Assembly: GCF_000744185.1 (NCBI RefSeq)
Contig: NZ_JQLL01000001.1
Location: 1,703,001 to 1,767,000 of the forward strand
Reading direction: 5' to 3'
Source of the DNA: Carnobacterium funditum DSM 5970
Lineage (GTDB): Bacteria; Bacillota; Bacilli; Lactobacillales; Carnobacteriaceae
DNA length: 64,000 bases
Below, piece by piece: positions 47,117-56,815 of the stretch. Position 1 is the first letter of the stretch. The number at the start of each line of letters is the position of its first letter. The translations under genes and the position numbers were made by a program. The notes under the pieces were generated by a model. It worked only from the letters and a program-made list of their open reading frames with translations, ran no database searches and was not told where the DNA came from.

Positions 47117-48220
47117 TATATTCTGAAAGATTTATTCAGAGTTAAATATGCTTTTAAAGAACAAAAAGAGGCTATTAAAATAGCAGAAATAACTACCTAT
47201 AATAAAATAGTTGGTTAAAGGTGTATAGTGACCTCAAAAATTTGAAGTTTTCAGAGTACAGAAATCTATTCTGTTTTTTGTTTTTTCTCTAAGCTCATCG
47301 TTGTTAACTATCCATAATGCAATCTATGCACCATATTTTCAAAATAAGAATAGATAACGGCCTTTGTCATTTAAATACTCATGGACAACAGTCAATTTGA
47401 ATTCAAAATCATAATTGGCCACAGAACCTCAAAAAAAAATTAGATTTTTAGGTTTAACTTTATTTGAGAGCAGCTTATGATTCAAAAGACGAAATAGCGT
47501 TGGTATATAATTCAATCTTAAATTAGTCAGAAATAGCTTGCGATAGTGCTCGTACTAAATAAACTTGTAAGTCTTCTCCTTGAAGGTAGTACAAGAAATT
47601 TATTTTTAATCTGCTTATAATACAACATTTATAAAGATCTATCGTTAAAGTTAATAGATCAAAAACACAGTAAATGTTTAGATAAATCAACTAATAATTA
47701 GTGAGATTATTTTAAAAAATGATACTCTGATAGATAAAAATAAAGAATTAAGATATAGTTAAATTGGTAAATGTAGGATTAAAAATTTTTACTTTGGACG
47801 AGTAATTAAGTACACTTGTTATATTCACACGTATACATGTATCTAAGTTTACAAAGATATGTGTATACTATGAGTAATAGTAAGGAGACCAGAAAATGAA
47901 AAAGTAGAAAATCCGACTTTGATTTGTCCGAAAATGAATAACAAAAAAGCAAGCAGAAATAAAAATTGTTCGTATTGGGATTGATGGGCATGAGTACTTG
48001 AGAAACGAAACATTTAAAAGAAATTTACGGAAAATTTCCGATCAATTACGAACGTAAAAAAAAACGAAAAAAAAAATGAAAAAACGAAAAAAATTCTATA
48101 AACTAAAATTATTATTTGGTTCAAATTTTTATTCTATTTGTTTTTATACAAAAGCCGAATTACTTTCTTCTTTTCATTTTTCTTTTTATAATAAAGATAA
48201 CAAAGAGAGGGAGGGATAAA
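47117..48220. other. Intergenic region with insertion-sequence debris
   Basis: Over 1 kb without an intact gene. It contains the IS3-type remnant noted separately, several hairpins (for example around 47565-47605), and near 48040-48100 a purine-rich low-complexity run of ACGAAAAAA-like units just before the aldehyde dehydrogenase gene. Confidence 0.5.
47290..47425 (-). pseudogene. IS3/IS150-type orfA remnant
   Basis: The minus strand reads VANYDFEFKLTVVHEYLNDK, then GRYLFLF and a stop, matching the start of IS150-group orfA proteins (KYSFEFKLKVVHEYLNGKGG). The following codons (KYGA, then a stop) agree but are broken. Only the first 40 or so codons remain. Confidence 0.7.
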
Positions 48221-49675
48221 ATGGAAACTTATCGTAATTTAGATTTGCAATTTATCGATGGAGGTTGGCGTAATGGAAAAGGCTCAAAGCAAGTTGAGTC
48301 CATCAACCCTTACACACAAGAAACCTATGCAACATTTCAAGCAGCCAGTTTAGATGATATCGACGAAGCGTATCAATCTGCAAAAGAACATCAACCAGCT
48401 TGGTCAGATATGAATCCTTTTGAACGAAACGGTATTATGCGCAAAGCTGCAGAAATCATGGAACGCCGAAAAGATGAACTGATTGATATACTGGTTAAAG
48501 AATCTGGTTCAACGATTATAAAAGCTGAACAAGAAGTAGAGTTGAGTATTTCAATCGTTCGTTTAGCAACAAATTTCCCATTTGCTATGGAAACGACCGT
48601 CAATCAATCAATGGTTCCGGGTAAAACGAACTACCTGATTCGTAAGCCGTTAGGAGTCGTAGGAGTGATTGGACCTTTTAATTATCCAATGTATCTAGCC
48701 ATGCGCTCCGTGGCACCAGCATTGGCAACAGGAAATTCGGTAGTTCTGAAGCCTTCTTCTTCTACCCCAGTCAGCGGCGGAACGGTACTAGGGAAAATTT
48801 TTGAAGAAGCTGGAGTACCTAAAGGTGTTATGCATGTTTTGACGCCTAAAACTTCTGAAATCGGTGACGCTTTTTATGAGCATCCGATCCCTAAAATGAT
48901 TTCATTTACTGGATCAACTGAGGTTGGAACACATATCGGTGAGATAGCAGGTAAAAATGTGAAAAATACGATTCTCGAACTAGGTGGAAATAATGCCTTT
49001 GTTGTATTAGATGATGCGGATATCGAAAAAGCTGCTCGTGGAGCCGTTTTTGGACGGTTCTTGCATAGCGGTCAAATCTGTATGTCTGTTAATCGAATCA
49101 TTGTTGAAGAATCGGTTATGGAAGAGTTTTGTGAGAAATTTGTAGAATTAGCTAAAACAATTAAAGTAGGGGACCCAGAGAAGAAAGACACTTTGGTAGG
49201 ACCGCTTATTTCACATTCTGCTATCGAAAGACTTCAAAAAGAAATTAAGCAAGCAAAAGAAGAAGGAGCAGAGATGCTGCTTGAAGGGAAAGTAGACGGA
49301 AATGTTATGGGGCCTACAATTCTTAAGGGCACCAACGATATGACTACTGCGAAAAATGAGATGTTTGGACCAGTTGTGACTGTCATTCCTGTCAAAGATG
49401 ACGAAGAAGCGCTTAAGGTAGCTAATGATACAGAAGCTGGATTAAGTGGCGCTCTTCATACAACAGATAAAGAGCGTGCATTCAAATTTGCTCAGAAATG
49501 GGAAACAGGTATGGTTCATATCAATGATCAAAGTGTTAACGATGAACCTTATATTGCTTTCGGAGGCGAAAAAATGTCCGGTCTCGGCCGTTTCGGCAGA
49601 GAGCATTCACTGGATGAATTTACTACGTATCAATGGATATCTGATCAAGTCAAACCTAGAGACTATCCATTTTAA
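48221..49675 (+). CDS. Aldehyde dehydrogenase (benzaldehyde/vanillin dehydrogenase-like)
   Basis: A 484-residue NAD(P)-dependent aldehyde dehydrogenase. GVIGPFNYPMYLAMRSVAPA and KPSSSTPVSG bind the cofactor. Glu253 in LELGGNN and catalytic Cys287 in SGQICMS are intact, and the C-terminus has FGGEKMSGLGRFG. The sequence is closest in feel to aryl-aldehyde dehydrogenases such as B. subtilis YfmT, but substrate is unproven. The start at 48221 follows GAGAGGGAGGG; the open frame extends upstream to 48116 without a site. Confidence 0.9.
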   Translation: METYRNLDLQFIDGGWRNGKGSKQVESINPYTQETYATFQAASLDDIDEAYQSAKEHQPAWSDMNPFERNGIMRKAAEIMERRKDELIDILVKESGSTIIKAEQEVELSISIVRLATNFPFAMETTVNQSMVPGKTNYLIRKPLGVVGVIGPFNYPMYLAMRSVAPALATGNSVVLKPSSSTPVSGGTVLGKIFEEAGVPKGVMHVLTPKTSEIGDAFYEHPIPKMISFTGSTEVGTHIGEIAGKNVKNTILELGGNNAFVVLDDADIEKAARGAVFGRFLHSGQICMSVNRIIVEESVMEEFCEKFVELAKTIKVGDPEKKDTLVGPLISHSAIERLQKEIKQAKEEGAEMLLEGKVDGNVMGPTILKGTNDMTTAKNEMFGPVVTVIPVKDDEEALKVANDTEAGLSGALHTTDKERAFKFAQKWETGMVHINDQSVNDEPYIAFGGEKMSGLGRFGREHSLDEFTTYQWISDQVKPRDYPF

Positions 49676-49680
49676 ATAAT

Positions 49681-49699
49681 ATAAGACTACTAGTCTTAT
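49681..49699. terminator. Palindrome after aldehyde dehydrogenase
   Basis: ATAAGACTA-C-TAGTCTTAT is a perfect 9-bp inverted repeat with a one-base centre, 5 bases after the stop. The loop is very tight and there is no T run, so it might be a protein-binding palindrome rather than a terminator. Confidence 0.45.
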
Positions 49700-49714
49700 A
49701 AGAAAACCCATCAT

Positions 49715-50296
49715 TTAGTTAAGAGATAGGCGAAGATGAATTTCTTCGTCTGTCTTTCTTTTGTACTTAAGTTGGAGTGTGTTATTATTTAATAAAGAAT
49801 TAAGTGAGCTATGTTCTTCACGATAGGATAAAAGAATCAAATTGAAAAAATAACAGAATCCCAGACTGAAGTTCAATAAATCCTCACTAATTTTATCTTC
49901 GTTGACTCCAATATAGTGTTTCATAATTGTTTTGCTGCTAAGAATAAAGATTTCCATTAACGTGGCCACATCTTTGGTCTTTTTGTAGTAATGGTAGCTA
50001 AAGATTTTGCGCAGCGTGTTTGCTGCCAGGTCTTTGATATATTCCTGAATCAGATCCTGTAGACTACTTAAATATAAAATAGGGGTTTTCCTCGTTTTCT
50101 GTTCGACAATTCGGGGATTTTTAACTGAAAGAATGGCCTTTTTCTTCAGTTTGACGATATCTAACATACATAAACCGTAATTAATTCCAATCAAAAAAGG
50201 GAGAACATCTCGTTTCGCATTTTTATTGCGTCTTAACCCAAATAAAAAGTCATTTATTGCTTGCTGTAATTTTAATGGTTGCACGGTGGAACTCAT
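49715..50296 (-). pseudogene. Tyrosine-recombinase-like protein, probably inactive
   Basis: An uninterrupted 193-residue frame resembling small phage-type integrases of Firmicutes (NDFLFGLRRNKNAKRDVLPFLIG, then KIFSYHYYKKTKDVATLMEIF and KHYIGVNEDKISEDL). The expected TGLR catalytic Arg is replaced: the sequence reads YGLCMLDIVKL. The H-x-x-R region also differs, and the protein carries a divergent C-terminal extension. The final Tyr (KHYIG) is kept. A more decayed relative is at 22080-22630. Likely a defective recombinase. Confidence 0.65.
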
Positions 50297-50394
50297 CGAA
50301 AAGTTTTATTTTCTCACAAAAAAGATACATGATTTCGTTTTAGTATATTATATAGTCATTTGTCAAAAGGAGTTTTGAAAAAAACCTAGTATGA

Positions 50395-50450
50395 AAGGAC
50401 GATTGATATACAATTTTATCTCATTTCATGTATCATAAAAAAAATAGACT
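50395..50450 (+). repeat. Two-hairpin intergenic repeat, copy G (partial)
   Basis: AAAACCTAGTATGAAAGGACGA is degenerate. It is followed by ATACAATTTTATCTCATT and TCATGTATCATAA, which match the second half of the repeat family. Confidence 0.45.
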
Positions 50451-50924
50451 AAAAACCTCCTGTGAAAACTGGTGCGATAAGAAAAAATTGAGATAGATTA
50501 GAAGAGGCGGATAAACAGAGAGTTGACCTGACATTCATAAAGCAATCTTTTCTTGTTGTTAGCTGGATTATATACGTCGTGTTTTTAATTATCCCACTGT
50601 CATACTAATATAAACAATTTTTTATCATCAATTTCTTTAAATATTGGAATAATAGCTTTTCAATACCTGGATAGAGAATAGATAAAAGAAACAGAAAAAT
50701 AATAGGCTAAAAAGCTTTATTTTTCTAGTTCGTTTATTTGCTGCTTTTAAGAAGAGTTTTTAAGAGTTTTTAAAACTAAATTGTAATCATTCGTACAAAA
50801 TTATTTATCGTACTATTTTAAAATAGTGAACTAGAAAAAAGAGTATCCTAACTAGTCCATTTGGAGACTGGATTTATTCGACTTTTTTGTTTGAATGTTA
50901 TTATGAACTGCATTTAGGTTGTAC

Positions 50925-50953
50925 TTGACCATCTATTGAACTTGTACTATACT
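50925..50953 (+). promoter_or_regulatory. Sigma-A promoter of the mepA-like gene
   Basis: TTGACC (50925-50930) and TATACT (50948-50953) are separated by 17 bases. Transcription would start near 50960, giving a leader of about 120 bases before the MATE start codon. Confidence 0.8.
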
Positions 50954-50959
50954 ATTTTG

Positions 50960-51068
50960 AAGCGTAAAAAATATAAGCCTAAACTTCGCCACCGGGTGAA
51001 GCTTATAAGGTATTCTGTAGCATTCCATTAGGTCTTAGGAGGAATGTTATCAGAATGCCTTTTTATTT
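50960..51068 (+). ncRNA. Candidate guanidine-IV (mepA-motif) riboswitch leader
   Basis: The leader folds into two parts. Hairpin 1 pairs TATAAGC (50972-50978) with GCTTATA (51001-51007), with inner CTTC/GAAG and a loop containing CACCGGGTG. Hairpin 2 pairs GGTATTCTG (51009-51017) with CAGAATGCC (51051-51059) and CATTCC with GGAATG, and ends in TTTTTT, a textbook terminator 20 bases before the gene. A small C/G-rich loop followed by a terminator ahead of a MATE efflux gene is how I recall the guanidine-IV class. I identify the class from memory of context and loop sequence, not a search. Confidence 0.6.
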
Positions 51069-51082
51069 TGAAAGGAGAAAAA

Positions 51083-52402
51083 ATGAAGCATTCAGTTCTT
51101 CAAAAATTTATTAAGTATACCAGTGTAAATATTTTAGGCATGATGGGTCTTTCTCTTTATATCTTGGCGGATACCTATTTTGTGTCTAAAGCTTTGGGCT
51201 CAATAGGAATAGCCTCACTGAATCTTTCAATTTCTATTTATAGTATTATACATGGTCTGGGTTTAATGATAGGGATTGGAGGGGCTACTAAATTCATTAT
51301 ATTAAAAACACAAAAGAATGAGAAAGCTAATCGTGTATTTTCTACCGCATTAAAAGTAGGACTGGTGATAGGAATACTATTAATCTTGATAGGTATTTTT
51401 GGCTCAAAGCGTTTAGCTATGGGTCTAGGAGCAGATAGCGTAACTCTACCATTAACGCAAACGTATCTGACTACAATTCTAGTTTTTGCACCATTTTTTA
51501 TAGTGAATAATATTCTGTTAGCCTTTGTACGAAATGACAACAATCCAAATTTATCAATGATTGCCATGCTAGTGGGTAGTTTTTCAAATATCATTTTAGA
51601 CTATCTATTTATATTCCCGCTTAATATGGGAATATTTGGTGCTGCTTTTGCAACCGCCCTCGCCCCAATGATAAGTATTTTAGTTCTGATGGTTCATTTC
51701 GCACATAAGAATAACACGATTAAGTTGATTAGAAATAAATTGGAATTAAATCTAGTTTATGATATTTTTAGTTTAGGACTATCTTCATTTATTATTGAAG
51801 TCTCTTCAGCCGTTGCTTTGATTACTTTTAACATCGTTATTTTACGACTAGAAGGAAATGACGGGGTAGCAGCCTATGCCATTGTAGCTAATTTAGCTTT
51901 AGTAGCCATTGCGATTTTCACTGGATTAGCTCAAGGTGCCCAACCGTTAATAAGCAACTATTTTGGGCTAAAAGAATTTGATAGGCTAAAAAAAACCCGT
52001 AAATTTGCCTTGATTACAACGTTTATAATCGCATTTGTAATCTATATTATCACTATGGTGTTTTCTGAAAGTATTATACAAATTTTTAACAGTGAAAATA
52101 ATAGCCTTGTTGCGCAAATGGCAGATGTAGGACTAAAATTTTATTTTCTTGGATTCTTCTTTGCAGGTATAAACATTGTAACCACTATGATCTTGAGTGC
52201 TACAGAAAACATTAGAGAAGCACTATTTATCTCACTCTCACGAGGATTAATCATTATTGTTCCTGTAGTTCTAATGGCAAGTTATTTTTGGAATATGATA
52301 GGTGTATGGCTTGCATTTGTTATAACAGAATCGATTGTCACTGGAATAGGTATTTATTTAGAACAGTTGAGAAATAAGTCAATAATCAATCGAAAGAACT
52401 AA
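51083..52402 (+). CDS. MATE-family efflux transporter (MepA-like)
   Basis: A 439-residue MATE transporter with twelve helices in two halves. Motifs include ADTYFVSKALGSIGIASLNLSIS and, in the second half, LAQGAQPLISNYFG. The start at 51083 has an AAAGGAG site; upstream in-frame codons fall inside the terminator hairpin. The structured leader implies control by transcription termination in response to a ligand, possibly guanidinium. It differs from the MATE protein at 10623. Confidence 0.9.
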   Translation: MKHSVLQKFIKYTSVNILGMMGLSLYILADTYFVSKALGSIGIASLNLSISIYSIIHGLGLMIGIGGATKFIILKTQKNEKANRVFSTALKVGLVIGILLILIGIFGSKRLAMGLGADSVTLPLTQTYLTTILVFAPFFIVNNILLAFVRNDNNPNLSMIAMLVGSFSNIILDYLFIFPLNMGIFGAAFATALAPMISILVLMVHFAHKNNTIKLIRNKLELNLVYDIFSLGLSSFIIEVSSAVALITFNIVILRLEGNDGVAAYAIVANLALVAIAIFTGLAQGAQPLISNYFGLKEFDRLKKTRKFALITTFIIAFVIYIITMVFSESIIQIFNSENNSLVAQMADVGLKFYFLGFFFAGINIVTTMILSATENIREALFISLSRGLIIIVPVVLMASYFWNMIGVWLAFVITESIVTGIGIYLEQLRNKSIINRKN

Positions 52403-52444
52403 GACACCAAAGAGGCTTTAAACATTTTCACAAGAAGAAAAATA

Positions 52445-52512
52445 AAATTTTGTTCTAATAAGGTTCTAGATACACGAATTTATCTCATTTCATGTGTTCA
52501 TGAGTCATAATG
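52445..52512 (+). repeat. Two-hairpin intergenic repeat, copy D
   Basis: TTTGTTCTAATAAGGTTCTA then GATACACGAATTTATCTCAT and TTCATGTGTTCATGA. The second stem pairs ATACACGA with TCATGTGT. Confidence 0.55.
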
Positions 52513-52668
52513 ACCTTTTTCAAGTTTTAAATAAATATAAGATGTAGTATTGAATTATGAGATTAAGGATTAGATAAAAGAAACTACACAATCAAGGAAA
52601 TAAATAATAGCTCAAAACCAACATACAAACAGTAGGTATGTCACACTTCTAGAAAAGAGGTTATTATT

Positions 52669-53091
52669 ATGAAACTTGAAAGTTTATATGCGGTTATTAT
52701 GACAGAGGAAGTAAAAAAAGTTGCTCTTTTCTATACAACTATTTTAAATTTTGAAATCATTTAGGAAGAAGATGGGTATATCAGCTTAATAAATAAACAA
52801 GGTGAACATACTTTTGAACTTGCAGTATTAGACTACCAACACAAAACGGTTCCTAAGGATTTTAGAAACAAAACTACAGGCTTAATTATTAATTTTAAAG
52901 TTGAGAATGCCACAGAATTATATAATAAGATACGATTAGATGATAACATAAAAATTGTGAAGACATTAAGAGATGAGGATTTTGGGCAAAGACACTTTAT
53001 AATGAGTGATCCAATTGGAGTTCTTATTGACGTAATCGAAAATATCCCACCATCAAAAGCCTTTGCTGATATGTATAAAGAAGAGGTTTAA
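52669..53091 (+). pseudogene. VOC/glyoxalase-family protein with in-frame stop
   Basis: A 140-codon frame reads MKLESLYAVIMTEEVKKVAL then FYTTILNFEII, then TAG at codon 32, then continues EEDGYISLINKQGEHTFELA to DPIGVLIDVIENIPPSKAFA. This is a glyoxalase/bleomycin-resistance-type VOC protein. Only the one nonsense codon breaks it. Its stop overlaps the next gene's start (TTTAAATGA region), showing they were an operon. Confidence 0.82.
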
Positions 53092-53711
53092 ATGAAAAAT
53101 AATGAACAGTCAGAATTAACCAAGTCTAAAATTCTAGCTACCGCTTTAAAAGAAGTTACTCAAAGGGATACGCACAAGTTTCCTTAGAAAAAATTGTAAA
53201 GCAATTGAAGTTGACTAGAGGGTCGTTGTACTACCATTTCAAAGGAAAAAAAGGTCTATTTCAGGCAGTAGTAGAAAACGTGCAAGAAAGTGTAGCAAGA
53301 GAAGTAGAAAAAGCAGCCATGCTAGAGTCTAATCCTTGGAAATCGCTTGTATCAGGGTCTAAGGCATTTATCAGAGTAATGTTGAGTGACGAAAATCAAA
53401 GAGTTTTGATAGTCGATGCACCAACCGCAATAGGCTTGAGACTTTGGGAAGAAATAGATGACACTTATTCCGGATCATATTTATATGATCATTTAAAAAG
53501 TATGTCTGCTATGGGTAAACTAACTAATCTTTCTGTTGAGGCGCTGACGTCCATGCTCTCTGGTGCAATGGATGAAGTTGTTATGTGGGTTGGAAAACGT
53601 GATAATAAAGAAACAGCAATAACTGAAGTTGGCGAAATTATCGAACAAATGATACTAGCGTTTAAAAGGGAGGTAGATTCATGTGGGAAAAAAATTAGTA
53701 AGCTATTATGA
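53092..53711 (+). pseudogene. TetR-family regulator, frameshifted
   Basis: The first frame gives MKNNEQSELTKSKILATALK then EVTQRDTHKF and stops at 53189. The next frame resumes at the AAAGGG run as GYAQVSLEKIVKQLKLTRGS then LYYHFKGKKGLFQAVVENVQ, the TetR helix-turn-helix, and runs to 53711. One base is missing or extra near 53163. The gene is linked to the VOC gene before it and the HEAT-repeat gene after it. Confidence 0.85.
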
Positions 53712-54414
53712 TTTAAGTTATGCGACTGATATTGCAAATAAACTTAAATGTTCAGATAGTAAATTTGATGCAGAAATTTTTTTAGACTACTTAAATACAA
53801 ATCTTGGAAGTGAAACCTTTCTTGCAAGACAAGATTTGTATGTAAATGCTTTTGAACTAGCACTTAATATTGAGTACAAAGATTATCTGGAATTGTTTAA
53901 ATCCATTTGGGGTAGCGAACTTAAGAAAGAAACAGGTATGTTTACAGAGGGTTGGTGGCTTTGGCCAATAGGTCGCTTTGTTGAACGACATGCAAACGAA
54001 GACCCAATCGCTTCATATATTTTTATTAAAGAGTTTACAAAGAGACAGACGGGTGAATATGCTATAAGACCACTGCTGATACAACATACTGAATTAACTA
54101 TGAAAACCATGTTAACATGGAGTACTGATCAAAACGTTCATGTAAGAAGATTAGCGAGTGAAGGGATAAGAATTCATTTACCATGGGCGCCAAAGACAGT
54201 AGCAGCACTCGACTATTTTGATATATACAAAACTATACTAACTAACCTCAAGAATGATACTTCAAAATTCATACAAAAAAGTGTAGGAAACAATTTAAAT
54301 GATCTATACAAGGAAAATCAATCACTTGCAGATGAAATGATTAATTCTTGGAAAGAAGATGAACTTACAGCTGCTACTAAATGGATTATAAAACATGGAC
54401 AAAGGCGATTGTAA
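53683..54414 (+). CDS. DNA alkylation repair protein (AlkD/AlkC-like HEAT repeats)
   Basis: A 243-residue all-helical protein of the DNA_alkylation family, glycosylases that remove alkylated bases. The middle has WPIGRFVERHANEDP and WSTDQNVHVRRLASEGIRIH then LPWAPKT, typical of AlkC-type proteins. It starts with GTG at 53683, inside the end of the TetR gene, behind GGGAGG. It is intact although both upstream operon partners are broken. The exact subfamily (C or D) is my reading of motifs only. Confidence 0.82.
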   Translation: MGKKLVSYYDLSYATDIANKLKCSDSKFDAEIFLDYLNTNLGSETFLARQDLYVNAFELALNIEYKDYLELFKSIWGSELKKETGMFTEGWWLWPIGRFVERHANEDPIASYIFIKEFTKRQTGEYAIRPLLIQHTELTMKTMLTWSTDQNVHVRRLASEGIRIHLPWAPKTVAALDYFDIYKTILTNLKNDTSKFIQKSVGNNLNDLYKENQSLADEMINSWKEDELTAATKWIIKHGQRRL

Positions 54415-54799
54415 GCAATCTAATTTGTTACAATAAAGAATATGGCTAAGTGGCTATAAAGAAATAAATTCAATAAAAAAGATTTTTGTATTTTGGTAAA
54501 AAACATCCTCTTATGAAATTGATATTCTTAAATTTTTAAAAGACTATGTTTTAGGAAAAAGCATAAAGAGATTCAGGCGCCTAGAGGTCGAAAAAGGGCG
54601 TTTTCTTAACTTTCTTCAAAAGGTTTCCCTATCAACGTTTGTAGGACACTTTTAAGGTGTTTTTTTGCCTGTCTTTTGTTTCTATGTTCACGACGAACCT
54701 TTTCAGACTAAAGGCGAAAAAAGGATCAGAGAGGACAGACGGTTTTTAGCCTCGCAGAAGACCACACTTTATGACGTAAAGTATAGAGGGTTGTACTTT

Positions 54800-55107
54800 A
54801 CATCGAAGTTAGGCCGATATGAGACTTAAACCAGCAAGTGAAGACTGTCTTGAAAGATGGTCGCTTAGCGCTTACCAATAATTTAGCAGAGCGAGGTATA
54901 AAATCTCTCGTAATGGGAAGAAAAAATTGGCTTTTTGCGGCAACTACTGGAGGCGCACGTTCAAACGCTGCTATCTTAAGTATTCAAGAAACAGCAAAAG
55001 CAAACGGCTTGAATCCACGTAATTATTTTGAATACCTTCTAACACACCGACCAAATCAAAAAAATACACCCTTGGAGGCCTATTTACCATGGGCTCCAGA
55101 GGTGTAA
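54800..55107 (+). pseudogene. IS66-family transposase, C-terminal fragment
   Basis: LKDGRLALTNNLAERGIKSL then VMGRKNWLFAATTGGARSNA, NGLNPRNYFEYLL and PLEAYLPWAPEV are the C-terminal signature of IS66 transposases. The catalytic N-terminal part is absent and the upstream codons (54800-54838) contain stops. A relic. Confidence 0.85.
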
Positions 55108-55240
55108 GAAGAGTGTCGTTAAATAAAATAGATTTACTAATCCCGAGGATACTTCTAAGTATAGAGGTGTCTTTTTTAAAATTCTAGGTATCTTTCTATT
55201 GAGCGCTTACTTATAACAAGTGAAAAAGGAGAGGTAATCT

Positions 55241-55533
55241 ATGTCGATTGTAAACCCTAGCCAAGCTAAAAAGTTTTTTATCAATTACTAAAAGACGTCA
55301 ACAAAACCAATGAACCTATTTATATCTCAGGTAAAAATGAAGATAGCGAAGCTGTTATGGTTAGCAAAAAAGACTGGGATGCTATGGATGCTATTCAAGA
55401 AACTTTATACCTTCAATCTTCTGGATGAGCTGATGTGATCCAGCAGCGTAAACAAGAGAATGAGTTTATTTCATTGGGGGATATCGATTGGGATACTCTA
55501 CAAAATGAGCAAGATCCGCTACGAAAGATCTAA
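55241..55533 (+). pseudogene. YefM/Axe-family antitoxin, broken
   Basis: An AAAGGAGAGG site and ATG begin MSIVNPSQAKK, then a frameshift in a T run leads to LLKDVNKTNEPIYISGKNED then SEAVMVSKKDWDAMDAIQET, the YefM/Phd fold. A TGA follows LYLQSSG and the C-terminal toxin-binding part continues to 55533. At least two lesions. Confidence 0.82.
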
Positions 55534-55743
55534 AAAATTTAAAATCTGCTCTTTTAGATAAAAAATTCAAATAATTAATGGTTGTCTTACAAAAGAATTC
55601 TTTTCAAAACCATCCTCCGTATGAGAAATTTAAAAGATAAAGACTCGAGACGCTTAAATATTCAGCATCGAATTGTTTACGCTGTAGATAATGATGCAAA
55701 AGAAATCATTATCTGGTCAGCTTGGACACACTATGAAAGATAG
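55534..55743 (+). pseudogene. YoeB/Txe-family toxin, broken
   Basis: Pieces in shifting frames read KNLKSALLDKKFK, NSFQNHPPYEKFKR and DKDSRRLNIQHRIVYAVDND then AKEIIIWSAWTHYER, which match YoeB (PPYEKLKG, then SRRINIQHRLVYEV, then RMWTHYE). The C-terminal catalytic region is preserved but frames are broken, so no toxin is made. It follows the decayed YefM gene. Confidence 0.85.
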
Positions 55744-55797
55744 AAAATTACTTTGAAAAAGGTGAGATTCTATCTTTTTATACTACAATAAGAAAAC

Positions 55798-55860
55798 AAA
55801 AAAGAACCTTGTCATAAGGTTCCAAATACAAGATTCTATAGAATTTCATGTATTACAAAT
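55798..55860 (+). repeat. Two-hairpin intergenic repeat, copy E
   Basis: AAAAAAGAACCTTGTCATAAGGTTCCAAATACA (broken here as GAACCTT/AAGGTTC) then TTTCATGTATTACAAA. It is the best-preserved copy and overlaps the end of the gene at 55836-56078. Confidence 0.6.
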
Positions 55861-56078
55861 TGGGAAAAATCTTTAGTCATTTTTTCTATTTCTACCTGAC
55901 CATTTTCTTTGAGTTTATCGTATCGGTTGAAGTCATTATTAAAAGCAACTACATCTGAATCAAGTGTATTTTCATCATAAGTCATCCTTTCGCTATTCTC
56001 TACCTGAAAGACATCAGCATAAAAATCCATTCCCTGGTAAACGTTTATATTAACTGACATAGCGGTTACTTCAGACAT
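55836..56078 (-). CDS. Hypothetical small protein
   Basis: An 80-residue reading frame (start MSEVTAMSVNINVYQGMDFY) with a GGGAGTGAGAGG site. The protein is acidic, with no signal peptide, and ends HEIL. Its last codons are encoded within repeat copy E. I do not recognise it; it may be a small host-range or phage-like protein. Confidence 0.45.
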   Translation of the reverse strand: MSEVTAMSVNINVYQGMDFYADVFQVENSERMTYDENTLDSDVVAFNNDFNRYDKLKENGQVEIEKMTKDFSQFVIHEIL

Positions 56079-56169
56079 TCCTCTCACTCCCTTAACATGG
56101 ATGTTTATTTGTATTCTTGGTCTCTTCCTACCATAAGTCTTCTTTGATAGCATCATCGGGTTAATTTAA

Positions 56170-56424
56170 CTATTTGACCAGTAAAATGTTGACAGACCAG
56201 TTTTCTTTTTCAAGTTTTTTAATTTTGTTTTGAGAAATAAATTCGCTGCTTCCTTTACCTGGAAAAGCTTGATCTCCAAATTTCTCATATTCAGCAACCC
56301 AGCGATACAAAGTATTTTCATGAATATCAAGTGTGCATGATATAAAACGAATGGGTTGTCCTTCAATTAGAATTAAATCGACAGCTTGTCTTTTGAATTT
56401 TTTACTATAGGATTGTCGCTTCAC
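56170..56424 (-). pseudogene. IS3-family orfA fragment
   Basis: MKRQSYSKKFKRQAVDLILI then RFISCTLDIHENTLYRWVAE is the helix-turn-helix N-terminal part of an IS3-type orfA. It ends early (SVNILLVK) instead of at a leucine-zipper and frameshift site. With the orfB piece at 56560 it marks a broken insertion. Confidence 0.75.
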
Positions 56425-56559
56425 AACAAGACCTCCAATTTTCTCTTAACTACGTGTCCACTTTAGTATAGCCTTTCCAATATACACACTATCTTTTCTG
56501 CCCAACTAAATGTAGCCTATCCAAAGATTTTCATTCAGATTTAGGGAAGAAATAGGAAA

Positions 56560-56815
56560 ACATGAAGATAGATAATATATTAGAAGCATTTAATATAAAA
56601 CGTTCCTTAAGTAGAAAAGAAAATTTCTGCGATAATACAGCAAGCGAAGCTATAAATAAGATTTTGAAGATAGCATCTATATATCAGAATAATTCTAAAA
56701 GAACTAGAATTGCAGCTAGCTGAATATAGTTACTAGTATAACTATATGAAGATTCATGGCTCTTTAGGATATATAACACCTATAGAATATAGAAATGTGA
56801 TTCGTCTAAAAATGA
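56560..56815 (+). pseudogene. IS3-family orfB remnant
   Basis: The segment includes IKRSLSRKENFCDNTASEAINKI (compare IS3 orfB ITRSMSRKGNCYDNAV) and, after frame breaks, NNYMKIHGSLGYITPIEYRN (compare YNxxRxHSALGYLSPxEF). These match the integrase C-terminal part, but several stops intervene. Confidence 0.72.

Noticed and set aside
48030-48110. Short ACGAAAAAA-like repeats as a CRISPR or regulatory array
   Set aside because: Unit spacing and length are irregular, with no spacers; simple low-complexity sequence.
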